From: Phaseolus vulgaris
Taxonomy: Eukaryota > Streptophyta > Magnoliopsida > Fabales > Fabaceae
Direction: 5' to 3'
Assembly: GCF_000499845.2 (NCBI RefSeq)
Contig: NC_023749.2
Coordinates: 14,036,698 to 14,100,697, forward strand
Length of the DNA: 64,000 nucleotides
Positions 46,367 through 55,908 of the stretch are shown here, piece by piece. Both the position numbers and the translations under genes were made by a program. The notes beneath the pieces are model-generated. The model was given only the letters and a program-made list of their open reading frames with translations, was not told where the DNA came from and ran no database searches. The first letter of the stretch is position 1. The number at the start of each line of letters is the position of its first letter.

Positions 46367-47990
46367 TGTTGGGTTCAATAGTGTCAAAGTTTAAGAGGGG
46401 GCGTGAATTGAGCTTTTAAAACTTTCGCACAGATTCAGTTTTTATCACTGTACAAAGAAAATAAATCGATTTATTTAGCAATGAACAAATTTATTTTTAT
46501 ACTGTTTATGTACTTTAAGGCGTTTACCTCAGATAAATGATTTTTTATTTTAAGATTGAGTTAGATGATCTGCAGGCAAAGTTCAAATTGATTTTCACAT
46601 AATAAAATCAGAGAGCTACAACAGTTAATCACAACCTTTGAATACAAAATCAATGCATGTTTTTAAAACAATTAACATATTGAATTAACTTTCACAGAAC
46701 ATGAATTCCAATTATGTTTCACAACACATATAGATTTACGCAGAAGTTCTTCATAAAGTTTTCCAGAAAATCAAGAACAATATACACGTACCCAGAAAGA
46801 ACAGATTCAAACACAATTGAATATATTTATTTCTTGACATATTAGTTTGATAAAAGATTATTGAGTGCAGAGATTAAGAGAGAATGAACACAGAACAATT
46901 ATACTGGTTCACTCAAATGAGCTACATCCAGTCTTCACCTAATCCAAGGTGAAATTCACTAAACCACAATTCAAAATAATTACAAAAACCACTGTTCTTG
47001 AACCCTACAAGAACATGGCACACTTTGCTGAAAAACACTATTCCAGCACATAACTCTTCAAGAAACCCTATCAAGAGTTTACAACCACACTTTACAAGAA
47101 ATTGAAGTATGAAACGAATACACCTGATAGAGAATGCAGAAATCTGCCTTAGACCAGTAGAACAGATTGCTCACACAGTGACAACACCTCTAACCAAGCC
47201 TTAGAACCAACCAAGAACAAGCACACTTTGTGATTTGAAAAATCTTTCAAGAACCCGTGCTAATCCTCTGAAATCTCTTATATCTCTGGTGTAAAACTTG
47301 TTTTCTCAATGATATGAACAACTTTTTAACGCCAGAACAAACTCTCTTTTTATAGGAAAACATTTTATAACAAGCTTTCAAAAAATAGTTAAAGGTGTTA
47401 CAAAAAGAATAGATTGAAAATAAAATGAACAGACTTATTTTCAAAGGCAGTGAAAGAATTTGTTATATGTAGGAGACTTAGTCAAACTCCCTGGTGCAAG
47501 CATAAAACAGTGAAAAACCGTTTAAGTGAAACATGGCACCAGACTAAAAAGAATCTATTCATATACAGAAGAACAGATTCATTTGCAAAACGATAACAAA
47601 AAAACTCTTTAACAAGTGAAACACAGTCGTTTGGAAGGAATGAAAACTTAGTTAAGATACTTGATGCATAAAACATTATTTTCAAAAAAAATGTTTAATC
47701 AAGGCATCAATTTAAGAAAAGAATCTATTTATTTAGAAAAGAACAGATTCATTTTCTATGCAGTAAAGGATATTTTGTAAAACATGTGAAAAATATTTTC
47801 ATAAAACTTGTGCTTGCTCTTATCACATGGTCAGGGGTCAAGAGGTGAGTTACCCAGCAAAAAGCCTACTTTAAACAACCTCTAATCTATACCTAAGACA
47901 TCCTTAAAGCAAATGCAAACACTAAGGAAAATTACACATTTGGCTTCATCAAACACTTGTCTTGAAAGGGGCAGCATCCATCTTCAATAG
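46367..47990 (-). repeat. 5' LTR of the SIRE-like copia
   Basis: It begins TGTTGGGTTCAATAG beside the PBS and extends about 1.6 kb without coding to the point where element A RT-upstream sequence resumes (KCYENNL, near 47995). It includes TTTAAGAGGGGGCGTGAATT and the block TACTGGTTCACTCAAATGAG, both with counterparts in the solo LTR at 52781-53836. The exact outer end (a CA near 47970 or 47985) is uncertain. Confidence 0.7.
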
Positions 47991-47994
47991 AAAA

Positions 47995-48915
47995 GTGTTA
48001 TGAGAACAACCTGAAGAGAAGGAGGGGAGTGTGCTCCGTCACTGTTCCGGCGAGAGAGCTGTAGTAGATCATGCAAATTAAAGTCGCCAACAAGAGGCAA
48101 CCTGGACCTGCTGGTGAGGTCCAAGAGAAAGAAATAGGAGGAAAGAAGTTCAAACTCGGCACGTCGAAATCAGAAGTTGCAAGACAAGATTGTCGGGTTG
48201 ATATCGAAGCACATGAGCGCTTTCGCTTTGGTCATCCACGGACATGCCCGGGATCCATCCAGACTTCTTGTGCCATAGGCTTACTATGGACAAGAAGGTC
48301 AAACCGCTAGTACATAAAAGAATAAAGTTTAACGAGGAAAGGTGTCTAATCATCAGGGAAGAGACGCATAAGCTTCTGAAAGCTGGCCACATAAGGGAGA
48401 TTCAATACCCTGACTGGTTGGCAAATGTAGTGTTGGTACAAAAGGCTAATGGGAAATGAAGGATATGCGTTTACTTTGCTGATCTGAATAAGGCTTGTCC
48501 CAAGGACTCTTATCCACTGCCCAGTATAGACTCCTTGGTGGACAGGGCCTCGGGTATTCGACTGTTAAGTTTCCTTTCCGGGGTACAATCAAATTTGTAT
48601 GCACCCCCGAGATGAGAGTAAGACTGCCTTCATGACCGAACTCTCCAACTATTGCTACAAGGTCATGCCCTTTGGCCTCAAGAATGATGGTTCCACCTAT
48701 CAAAGGTTGATGGATAGGATCCTCGCCCCAATGATTGGGCAGAATGTACAGGCGTATGTAGATGACATGTTTGTCACTTCAGAAGAGAAGGATCAGCACG
48801 TTGTTGATTTGGAAGAGTTGTTCAACACGATAGCCCAGTACAGCTTGAAGCCAAACCCAGAAAAATGTGTGTTTGGGGTGGAAGCAGGGAAGTTCCTTGG
48901 GTTTTTGCTCACTAA
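47995..48915 (+). pseudogene. Element A reverse transcriptase, first part
   Basis: After the copia junction, the linker between protease and RT is readable (KCYENNLKRRRGV). RT proper begins MPGIHPDFLCHRLTMDKKVK at 48244 and runs through EETHKLLKAGHIREIQYPDW and LANVVLVQKANGK. A stop and a frameshift fall around 48458-48600, where the L-D-A-Y-S-G-Y motif with the first catalytic Asp is deleted. The palm is otherwise kept: LSNYCYKVMPFGLKNDGSTY and the active-site VQAYVDDMFVTSEE, then NPEKCVFGVEAGKFLGFLLT. The MITE then interrupts. RT makes the cDNA; this copy lacks one catalytic Asp. Confidence 0.88.
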
Positions 48916-48918
48916 ACG

Positions 48919-49251
48919 CACTACAAGAAAATCATGAAATAGAAACCAATTTTAGAGACCAAAAATTATTAGTTGCTATAGTGACTAAACTAGAGACTAT
49001 TTTAGGACTAAATAAGTTGGTATCTAATTAGAAACCAAGGTTTTTGCTGCCAAATTTAGAATATAAATAATTGGTAGTTAAAACCTTGGTTTCTAATTAG
49101 ATACCAATCTAGAAACCATTTAACAATAATAGAAACTAATTTAGAAACCAATTTTTTTTAGTTTCTAAAATGGTCTCTAATTTAGTTACTATTGTAACTA
49201 ATTATTTTGGTCTCTAAAAATTGGTTTCTATTTGACGATTTTCTTGTAGTG
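48919..49251. mobile_element. CACTA-type MITE with exact ACG target duplication
   Basis: It begins CACTACAAGAAAATCATGAA and ends GACGATTTTCTTGTAGTG, with terminal inverted repeats of about 100 bp (with mismatches). It is flanked by ACG at 48916-48918 and 49252-49254, the 3-bp duplication of CACTA elements. 333 bp, no coding. Confidence 0.93.
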
Positions 49252-49254
49252 ACG

Positions 49255-49800
49255 GGAGAAGCGAACCCAGACAACTGTGCAACAATCATAGGAATGTGGA
49301 GCCCTACCAGTGTAAAGGAGGTTCACCAGCTGACTGGATGCATGGCTTCCTTGTTTAGATTCTTGTCAGCTGGTGGAGATAAGGGGTATTCTTATTTCCA
49401 TTGTTTGAAGAAGAATAACCGTTTTGTGTGGACTCGTGAGTGTGAAAAGGCCTTCACCAGGTTGAAGGAGAATCTAGCCAGCCCACCTGTCCTCTCTAAA
49501 CCACTATCAGGTACTCCCCTTCGTCTTTACTTCACAGTCATAGATCAGGCAATCAGCTTGGTCATTAGGCAAGAGCAAAATTGGGTCCAGACGCCTGTCT
49601 ACTTTGTGAGCAAGGTGTTGTAAGGGCCAGAGACGCATTATCAGGCTATTGAGAAGGTCGCCTTGGCAGTGGTATTCACAAGGTTCTTCTTGTAATAGTG
49701 ATGACTAATTTGCCTATCCGCAAGGTTCTTCAGAAGCCCAACATAGTAGGTCGGATGGTTCGTTGGGCAGATGGAATAGCAAAGGTCAACCATGCAGAAG
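49255..49800 (+). pseudogene. Element A RT end and RNase H remnant
   Basis: The frame resumes after the MITE as GEANPDNCATIIGMWSPTSV, then KEVHQLTGCMASLFRFLSAG and FVWTRECEKAFTRLKENLAS. The first RNase H begins TPLRLYFTVIDQAISLVI and breaks off at a stop near 49620. From 49690 a fragment of the connector is seen (TNLPIRKVLQKPNIVGRMVR), and the second RNase H is almost wholly missing before the integrase. Confidence 0.83.
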
Positions 49801-49984
49801 CCTTGGGGGCGAGCTCGGAACAAAGAAGGAGGCACTGATCGTTGACAAAAGAGACATTGAAAGTGGAAAGGATAAGCACCTATGGCTTGTTGGGAAATGG
49901 GTCATTGGAGGTCCTACAGGTCGACACGGCGGAGACCTGGATGACGTCATATCAACGTTACCTAGCTTATGGTTTACTCCCAGC

Positions 49985-51106
49985 AGAGCCTACAAATATG
50001 AAGGCGATTAAGAGAAATGTGGGGAAATACGTCCTTGTAGATGGAAGGTTGTTTCTTCATGGTTATACCCATCCCATCCTCACTTGTGTAAGTGGGAATC
50101 AGTGTACCCGCATCATGGAAGAGCTCCATGAAGGCATTTGTGGGAGTCATATGGGAGGAAGAGCTCTCTCGTTAAAGGTCGTTCGAGCTGGGTATTATTG
50201 GCCAACCATGAAGGAAGATTGTGTGAGACATGCACAACGATGCGAACAGTGTCAGAAGCATGTTGGGTCAATATATATCCCATGGCCTTTCCATACTTGG
50301 GGATAGACATCTTGGGTCCTTTTCCTTTGGAAATACGCTACATGAAGTACCTCGTGATAGTCATTGAGTACTTCACAAAGTGGATAAAGGTTGACCCAGT
50401 CGCACATATAACTGCCCACAAGGTGCAACACTTTGTGTGGAAAAACATTGTTTGTCATTTTGGGATTCCTAGACACTTGGTGTCTGATAATGGAACCCAG
50501 TTTACAAGTCAGTAATTATGCAAACTATGCATGAAGCTCAACATGAAATAAATACATGCCTTGGTGGAACACCTTAAGACGAATGGCCAGGTCGAGTTTG
50601 CCAACAGGGTCTTACTCAAAGGGTTGAAGAAGAGATTGGAGAAGGCCAAGGGAACTTGATTAGAAGGGGTTCCTCGAGGTTTGTGGGCTTAACACACAAC
50701 TCCTCAGTCAACAACCAAGGAAATGCCCTTCAGTCTGGTATATGGGTCAGACACCATGATACCAGTAGAAATCCAAGAGAGCTCTTCTCCGTTCCAAAAC
50801 TTCGTTATAGAAGAGTCTAACAAAGGAAGAAAGGTGAACCTGCATATGCTAGATGAAGTGCGCGAATAGGCTCGCATTAATTCTCATACATGAAAGAGAA
50901 GGGTGGAGTTGAAGCAAAAGACCAAGTTGAAGCCTCATCAGTTTCGAGTTACCGACCTTGTGATGCGAAAAGCTCACCCCTATCAGCTGGAGAATAAGTT
51001 GTCTGCAAAATCGATTGGTCCATTCCGCATGGTGGAGGTGCTTAGGAACAGAGCCTACAAGCTCGAGACCCTCGAGGGGGGAGCTATACCTCGAACATGT
51101 AACTGA
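49985..51106 (+). pseudogene. Element A integrase
   Basis: The zinc-binding domain is well preserved: IMEELHEGICGSHMGGRALS and HAQRCEQCQKH (about 50115-50265). The core reads HTWGIDILGPFPLEIRYMKY with the first Asp, IEYFTKWIKVDPVAH, HLVSDNGTQFTSQ with the second Asp and, after stops, KTNGQVEFANR with the Glu. The C-terminal part (VYGSDTMIPVEIQ, VTDLVMRKAHPYQLENKLSA, GPFRMVEVLRNRAYKLE) ends about 51106. Several stops and a frame change near 50310. All three catalytic acidic residues are still recognisable. Confidence 0.85.
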
Positions 51107-52189
51107 AATTTTATTTCAGTTAAGATATTTTGTTAATGTTTTCTTTATGAATGATGTAGTAATTAAGGGGACACTTTTTTTCCTTTACGAGGGTTTTTTA
51201 ACGAGGTCACCCAATGGAAAACTATTCTTGAAAGATGATGTATTAGAATTGATTGTTTTTTAGAACACGATAAGGTGACTTGCTGGTCAGATTATCCAAG
51301 TAAGCGCCATGTGTGTGTACCTATGTAGTGTCAGGTGAGGCGACCTTTTCTTGGTAAGATTTCAAGGCTAGGTGTTTTAAAGGTTATTGCTTTTCTCGGT
51401 AAGATTATGAGTTCAAGCACCCTGAATCCCGATTAACAGTAACTAAGAATTTTTTGCTGAGAGCAGGTAATTGCTTAGGAGTTGACTTGGTGTGTAAGCC
51501 AACACCCAAGTTAGATACTCTAAACAAAGGTAATTATATAGAGTTAACTTGGTCTGTAAGCCAACACCCAAGTTAGATACTCTAAACAAAGGTAATTATA
51601 TAGGAGTTGGCTTGGTGTGTAAGCCAACACCCAAGTTTGATACTCCGAGCAAAGGTGATTGTTTAAAAATGGACTTGGTGTGTAAGCCAATGCCCGAGTC
51701 AGACACTCCAAGATCATAAACAAATCATTCTTAGCGCAGGGGGAAGAGATCAAGCTTGGGGAAAATGTGAATCTCTTAGTACCGAGGGTCCTGTTTAACA
51801 AGGTTAAGGTATGTGTTCCTTACTCAAGTAACTGAAGAGCACTCATGCGAGTCAAGAGGTTCTTTACAGCCAAAGGGTATGGATAATCCAAAGGTTAGTT
51901 TTCCAAAGCATTGTTAATTTTCGTGCTTGATGGAGGTATTAAGTTTGTTGTACTTTTAGCTTAAGTGGGTTAGCATAGGTGTAAATTCGTATGCTACCCA
52001 TAGGTGTTAAGTTTATGCTAACTGCGTTATACTAATCATGAATTGATTACACTAGTCGAAATGTGCCAAAGATAAAAAGATAAACCACCAAAAGAGAAGT
52101 TATAGTTAGCATACATAAATAAAAATGGTTCATAAGTTAGATTGTTCAAAGTGTTCCAAATGTTGTGAGTTACACGAAAGGTGCTACTC
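51107..52189. other. Element A spacer between integrase and antisense ORF
   Basis: Non-coding. It holds the 62-bp tandem array at 51479-51715 and otherwise unique sequence. Confidence 0.65.
51479..51715. repeat. Tandem array, four copies of a ~62-bp unit
   Basis: The word ACTTGGTGTGTAAGCCAACA (with changes) begins near 51485, 51547, 51610 and 51673, giving periods of 62, 63 and 63. Copies 1 and 2 are nearly identical, 4 is the most diverged. Confidence 0.88.
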
Positions 52190-54330
52190 TTACATGAGAT
52201 GCCCATCAGCCATGGTCTTACTCGAGCCAAGGTGAGAGAAATCCATCTCAAGATAAACACCCGAGGCTTGTGCGACAGCGTCCTCAAACCCCACAATATA
52301 AGAATTAGCAGCATCGTTGGTGAAGGCCTCTTTTTCCTTAGCCAACTCTTCATTTTTCCGCGTTAGTTCTTCCTTGAGCCTCTCTACCTCAACCAAGAGC
52401 TTCGCTCTCTCCTCAGATAAGCCTAAGGTCTCCTTGGAATTCTCAGTCAGGAGGGCCTCTGCTTCTTGTTGCAAGTGTTTTGACCGTTGGAGTTCCTCCT
52501 GAAGCTTCACCGTCTCTCGGTGAAGTTCTCCTTGAAGGTTTTCCACTCATTGATGGAGCTTAGCAACCTCATGGGACTTCTTGTCGGTCGACCCTCTCCA
52601 ATCTTTCAACATGGTGATAACCAAGCAGCTTGCAGCAAGAGCGTGCCCTAGTTGCCCCACGGTCTCTTGAACTAGGCGGTCCTTCTCGAGGCTCATGAGC
52701 TTCTCCTTCGCCTTGTTGGGAAAGAGGGCATTCTTGTGAAAGGAGGGGACGTCCAGGCCTTGGTCCCATAATTCCAAATCTGTGATGAAGGGTTGATGCT
52801 TTGCTGCTTTGATTGAAGCTTAGTGCTAGGGTGTTTAGAATTCTTGTAAAGATCATTCTTAATCCTATGCACAAGCTAAATCAATTTGTTTTAAAAGAGA
52901 GAAATGTTTTTCTAGGCAAAGAGCAAAACAATCGGTTGAATTCACGATATAATTGGTTGTTTTACACTTAGCTTATTTGAAGGTTTTCAAAATTGTTTTT
53001 GACTTGGTTGAGTAACTGTTAAAACCAATTCAACCGGTTAAAACAAAATTTCAACCGGTTGATTGCCACATTTCTTAACAGCTTTTCAAAAACCTATTAA
53101 ATTTGTTTTAGTTGAATTAAAATTCATTTGGCTCATGATTAACTGCCTAAAACGGCTAGATTTAAGAGCTATAAATATGGTTTCTCTTTGTATTAAAAAA
53201 CACACAAAAAGTGAGATTGAAAATGTTTTTGACAAGTGATTTTATTCAAAGTTTTGCAAGATTGCCTAAAGGTTGTGCATTGGTTCAAGAACTGATCTTA
53301 GGAGCTCTGTGATTCCTGAAATATCAGGTGTAATTTGTTCCTCTTTTATTCTTGTAATTGTTACTTTTCTATACTTATAAAGTTTGTGAACCTGTAAGGT
53401 CAGATGGTGTTCTGATTGTGGTTGTGTGAAAGGCAAAGAGGGTGAGTATTCTTGGGTTATCAAGATCACCTCTTTGTGGCTTTGAGTGTGTGTAATATGT
53501 GATTGATTGTTAGTGAAAAACCCAGTGGTTGTTCTGGGGACTGGATGTAGCTCAGAGGTTTAGTGAACCGGTATAAATTGATGGTGTAATCTCTCTCTCA
53601 CACTCATTATAAACTGTTTGATTTGATTTTGTTATTTTTGTTGCCCTAAACAACTGGTTAAAACGAAGTTTTAATCGATTGATTTTATGCAAACGGTTTC
53701 AATTACTTTGTTTGATTGGCTTCCTTGATTACTCTTTCTGTGGTTGTTGTTAAAACTTCATTCTTATCCAATCTTTGTGAAAATCTTTTGACAAACAATT
53801 CACCCCCCCCCCCCCCCCACTCTTGTTTAGGCCATTAAATCTAATAGAAACCCATCCAAGAGAGTTGGATCGCTCTTATTGCGTCATACCTTCAAGAATT
53901 TACCTTTGAAGCCCTTGTATGATTGTTGGAAGAGCGATAACAATGCTCTCTCAGCCACCCCGTTGAAAGATACCCAGAGTTGGCGACCTAAGTGTTTGGC
54001 CTCAAAGAAATATCAAAAGATTTCAACAGGTGGCAAAAGGCCAAACTGTGTGCAAAGAATGGAGAAACCCCGAACAAATGGCCAGCTATTTGGGTGTAGC
54101 TTGGCAGAGGCCACATTAATATCAGTAAGGAGTTCTTTCTCAAAGTTAAATAGGGGAAGACGACGAAGGATTCTTTTGAATACGTGGCATAGAAGTAGCA
54201 AAGGGGACCCTCAGGGTCCAATGACTCATCGCAGCAAACGGGTTCATCTTCTCTACATGGGATTAACCTAAGGGCTATATCGTGTTCTCTACCAAAATGG
54301 CATTTGTTTTTCCTAAGGGCCACTATACTC
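52190..54330 (-). pseudogene. Tat extra ORF, antisense, split by a solo LTR
   Basis: Read right to left: a globular part at 53845-54330, with LPLFNFEKELLTDINVASAK, LHPNSWPFVRGFSILCTQFG and LWVSFNGVAERALLSLFQQS, matching the 'putative gypsy type transposon' family. The solo LTR then intervenes, and the frame resumes at 52780 (LELWDQGLDVPSF) with LRS-like and alpha-helical sequence, passes one stop (52547-52549) and ends in a coiled coil (ERAKLLVEVERLKEELTRKN) and a conserved tail (YIVGFEDAVAQASGVYLEMD). Role unknown. No convincing ATG was found; stops upstream of 54330 obscure the start. It corresponds to the ORF at 33489-36638 in element B. Confidence 0.78.
52781..53836 (+). repeat. Solo LTR with AAATC target duplication
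   Basis: It begins TGTGATGAAGGG after AAATC (52776-52780) and ends before AAATC (53837-53841). Removing it and one AAATC restores the antisense frame across the site (LLDGFLLDLELWDQG). It contains GTAGCTCAGAGGTTTAGTGA and a C16 tract followed by ACTCTTG, features shared with the SIRE-like copia LTR at 46367-47990 in opposite orientation. The 3' terminal bases are TT where CA is expected. Confidence 0.85.
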
Positions 54331-54974
54331 TCACGAGAGGTATACGTGGAAACTTCTTCTAAGAGGTTTTAGGGTGCCTATGGGTATAGAGCTTTGTAAT
54401 CCATTGCTTGAACATCTAAAAATACAAACACAAGCAGAGTACAGTCAGGTAAGGCAAACCACATGCAACGATACATTTCAGATTCAAGAATAACAATATA
54501 ACTAGCAGATATAGCGATCAGTATAAGCGGGAAAGGGTAAATTCAGAAGAATCCATACTCAGGAGATATGGTCATAACGAATACTTTCAACTGATAATGA
54601 TGCAAATACAAAATAATGGGTTGAGCGAAAGGAAGTATCTTGAGGACGAAGAAGTTTCACAGGTTCGCGAAGGAGGTGTAGTGAGAATAAGAAAAGCATG
54701 AAGGGTTTGCAAGTAACAGAGAAATGGAACAGTGAAAGGTAGCGGATTTTCGAACGTTAACTTAAACGATTATGGGAATGGTAAGCAGAAACACCTTCCC
54801 ATCGTTGATAAGAACGCCACGTGTGCGTCCACGATTGAGTATGGTGAAATGTCACCTCAGAAACGCTTTGTGCGCAACGCCACACCTGCTCGTTGCGAGA
54901 CTTCCACGTAAGCCACCAAAGCACTTGAAAAGTCTCTTCGCTTAGCCAAGCTCAGCTCGAGCCTGGGGGGCTTT
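54331..54974. other. Element A 3' leader region and polypurine tract
   Basis: Probable 5' flank of the antisense ORF. It is non-coding and ends with GCCTGGGGGGCTTT (54961-54974), the polypurine tract next to the 3' LTR. Confidence 0.6.
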
Positions 54975-55746
54975 TGTACTGGACAAAGCGCTCGAGGCTC
55001 AGTGCTCGGTGGTTGGATCTCGGTTGTTGGGCCACTAATGTGGGTCATGAGTTTGGCCCAATTTTATTGGTAAGCCCGTTGTGGCATAATTAAGATAACC
55101 TTTTATATGTTAGTATAAGGCTGCTAGTAAAGTGTATTTTTGAACCTAAGGGTACGTATAGTACATGTGGTGCCTAAGTCAAGTAAATGTTTCTTTTAAA
55201 CTTAAGTACGTGTGTTCTAAGGCACATAGTGATTAAGTTGCATGCATGACAAAAGATAACATTGCACAATGAGTAGGGTGCCCACGTAAGCAGAATACTC
55301 CACTGATGTTGGTTCATGAGTTGGTGCCCTGCTAGCAGGTGGTTGTTCTGTTATTATTTTATGTTTTCCTTAGAGATAAGATTATTTTTCGTTGTAGCAC
55401 CTTGAGAGAAGGTGCCCATAAACAGAATATTTTTTCCTGTTGAGTATGCTTTCAATTGAGATTAGATTCTCATGAGAGAAAGTTGTTACAAGAGATAAGC
55501 TATAAAAGGGGCTTGAGACTCCCGGTAAAGGGATGTTGTTTCTGATTCTGAAACTGAATACTCCTTTAATTTGAGTAAGCCCTTACTGACTTGATCGTGG
55601 GAGTATAACCAACAGGTAGGGCCCCCTCTGTTTCAATGGAGCCACGTTCCAGTGCGACAAGACGTAGAACAGATTCCAAAAGAGACAGACCAAAGCTAGA
55701 ACTCGTCACCAGAGTCAACCAATGAGAAAGTCAACCGGCAAGAACA
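54975..55746 (+). repeat. 3' LTR of element A
   Basis: 772 bp, TGTACTGGACAAAG...GCAAGAACA, partner of 38574-39367. TATAAAAG at 55501-55508. Confidence 0.92.
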
Positions 55747-55908
55747 TATACCAATTTAAAAATTATTTTATAAATTTTTATTAATAATAGAAATTACTTT
55801 AAATATAATAATTTTTTTAGTGAATAAAATGATCTTTAATTTAGCCAAATAGTAACTAGTATTTTGATCTTTAAAATTAGTTTCTATTTAATGATTTTTT
55901 TATAGTAT
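55747..55908. mobile_element. CACTA-type MITE, right half, displaced by element A
   Basis: It starts TATACCAATTTAAAAATTAT, and the family words (TTATTAATAATAGAAATTAC, TAATTTTTTTAGTG, AAATTAGTTTCTATTTAATG) run to a degraded TTTTTTATAGTAT end. Together with 38327-38573 it makes one MITE of about 410 bp. Confidence 0.78.

Larger units (their letters stand above)
41089..47990 (-). mobile_element. SIRE-like Ty1/copia retrotransposon nested in element A
   Basis: Right to left: LTR, PBS, gag with two CCHC knuckles, protease, integrase, RT, RNase H and a non-coding tail. The AATTGGTATCAAGAGCT primer-binding site and the gag type fit the SIRE/Maximus lineage (inference). No left LTR was found: the tail stops where element A protease begins. 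Element A also lacks about 100 residues between its two junctions, so the insertion was accompanied by deletion. Frames are long but broken. Confidence 0.88.
38574..55746 (+). mobile_element. Tat-lineage Ty3/gypsy retrotransposon (element A), both ends present
   Basis: Both LTRs begin TGTACTGGACA and end CAAGAACA. A TTTGGCACCCACCATGGGGC primer-binding region follows the left one and a GGGGGG-containing purine tract precedes the right one. Inside, in order: gag, protease, RT, RNase H remnant, integrase, tandem-repeat spacer, antisense ORF. Its 17.2 kb is swollen by three insertions: a SIRE-like copia (about 6.9 kb), a 333-bp MITE and a 1056-bp solo LTR. Flanks are halves of one MITE. Coding is damaged by many stops. 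Confidence 0.92.

Noticed and set aside
51479..51715. 62-bp array as a possible CRISPR
   Set aside because: Units are contiguous tandem copies without unique spacers.
54857..55048. 63-codon minus-strand open frame near the 3' LTR of element A
   Set aside because: Spans the LTR boundary and is absent from the copy at the 5' LTR; no conserved domain.
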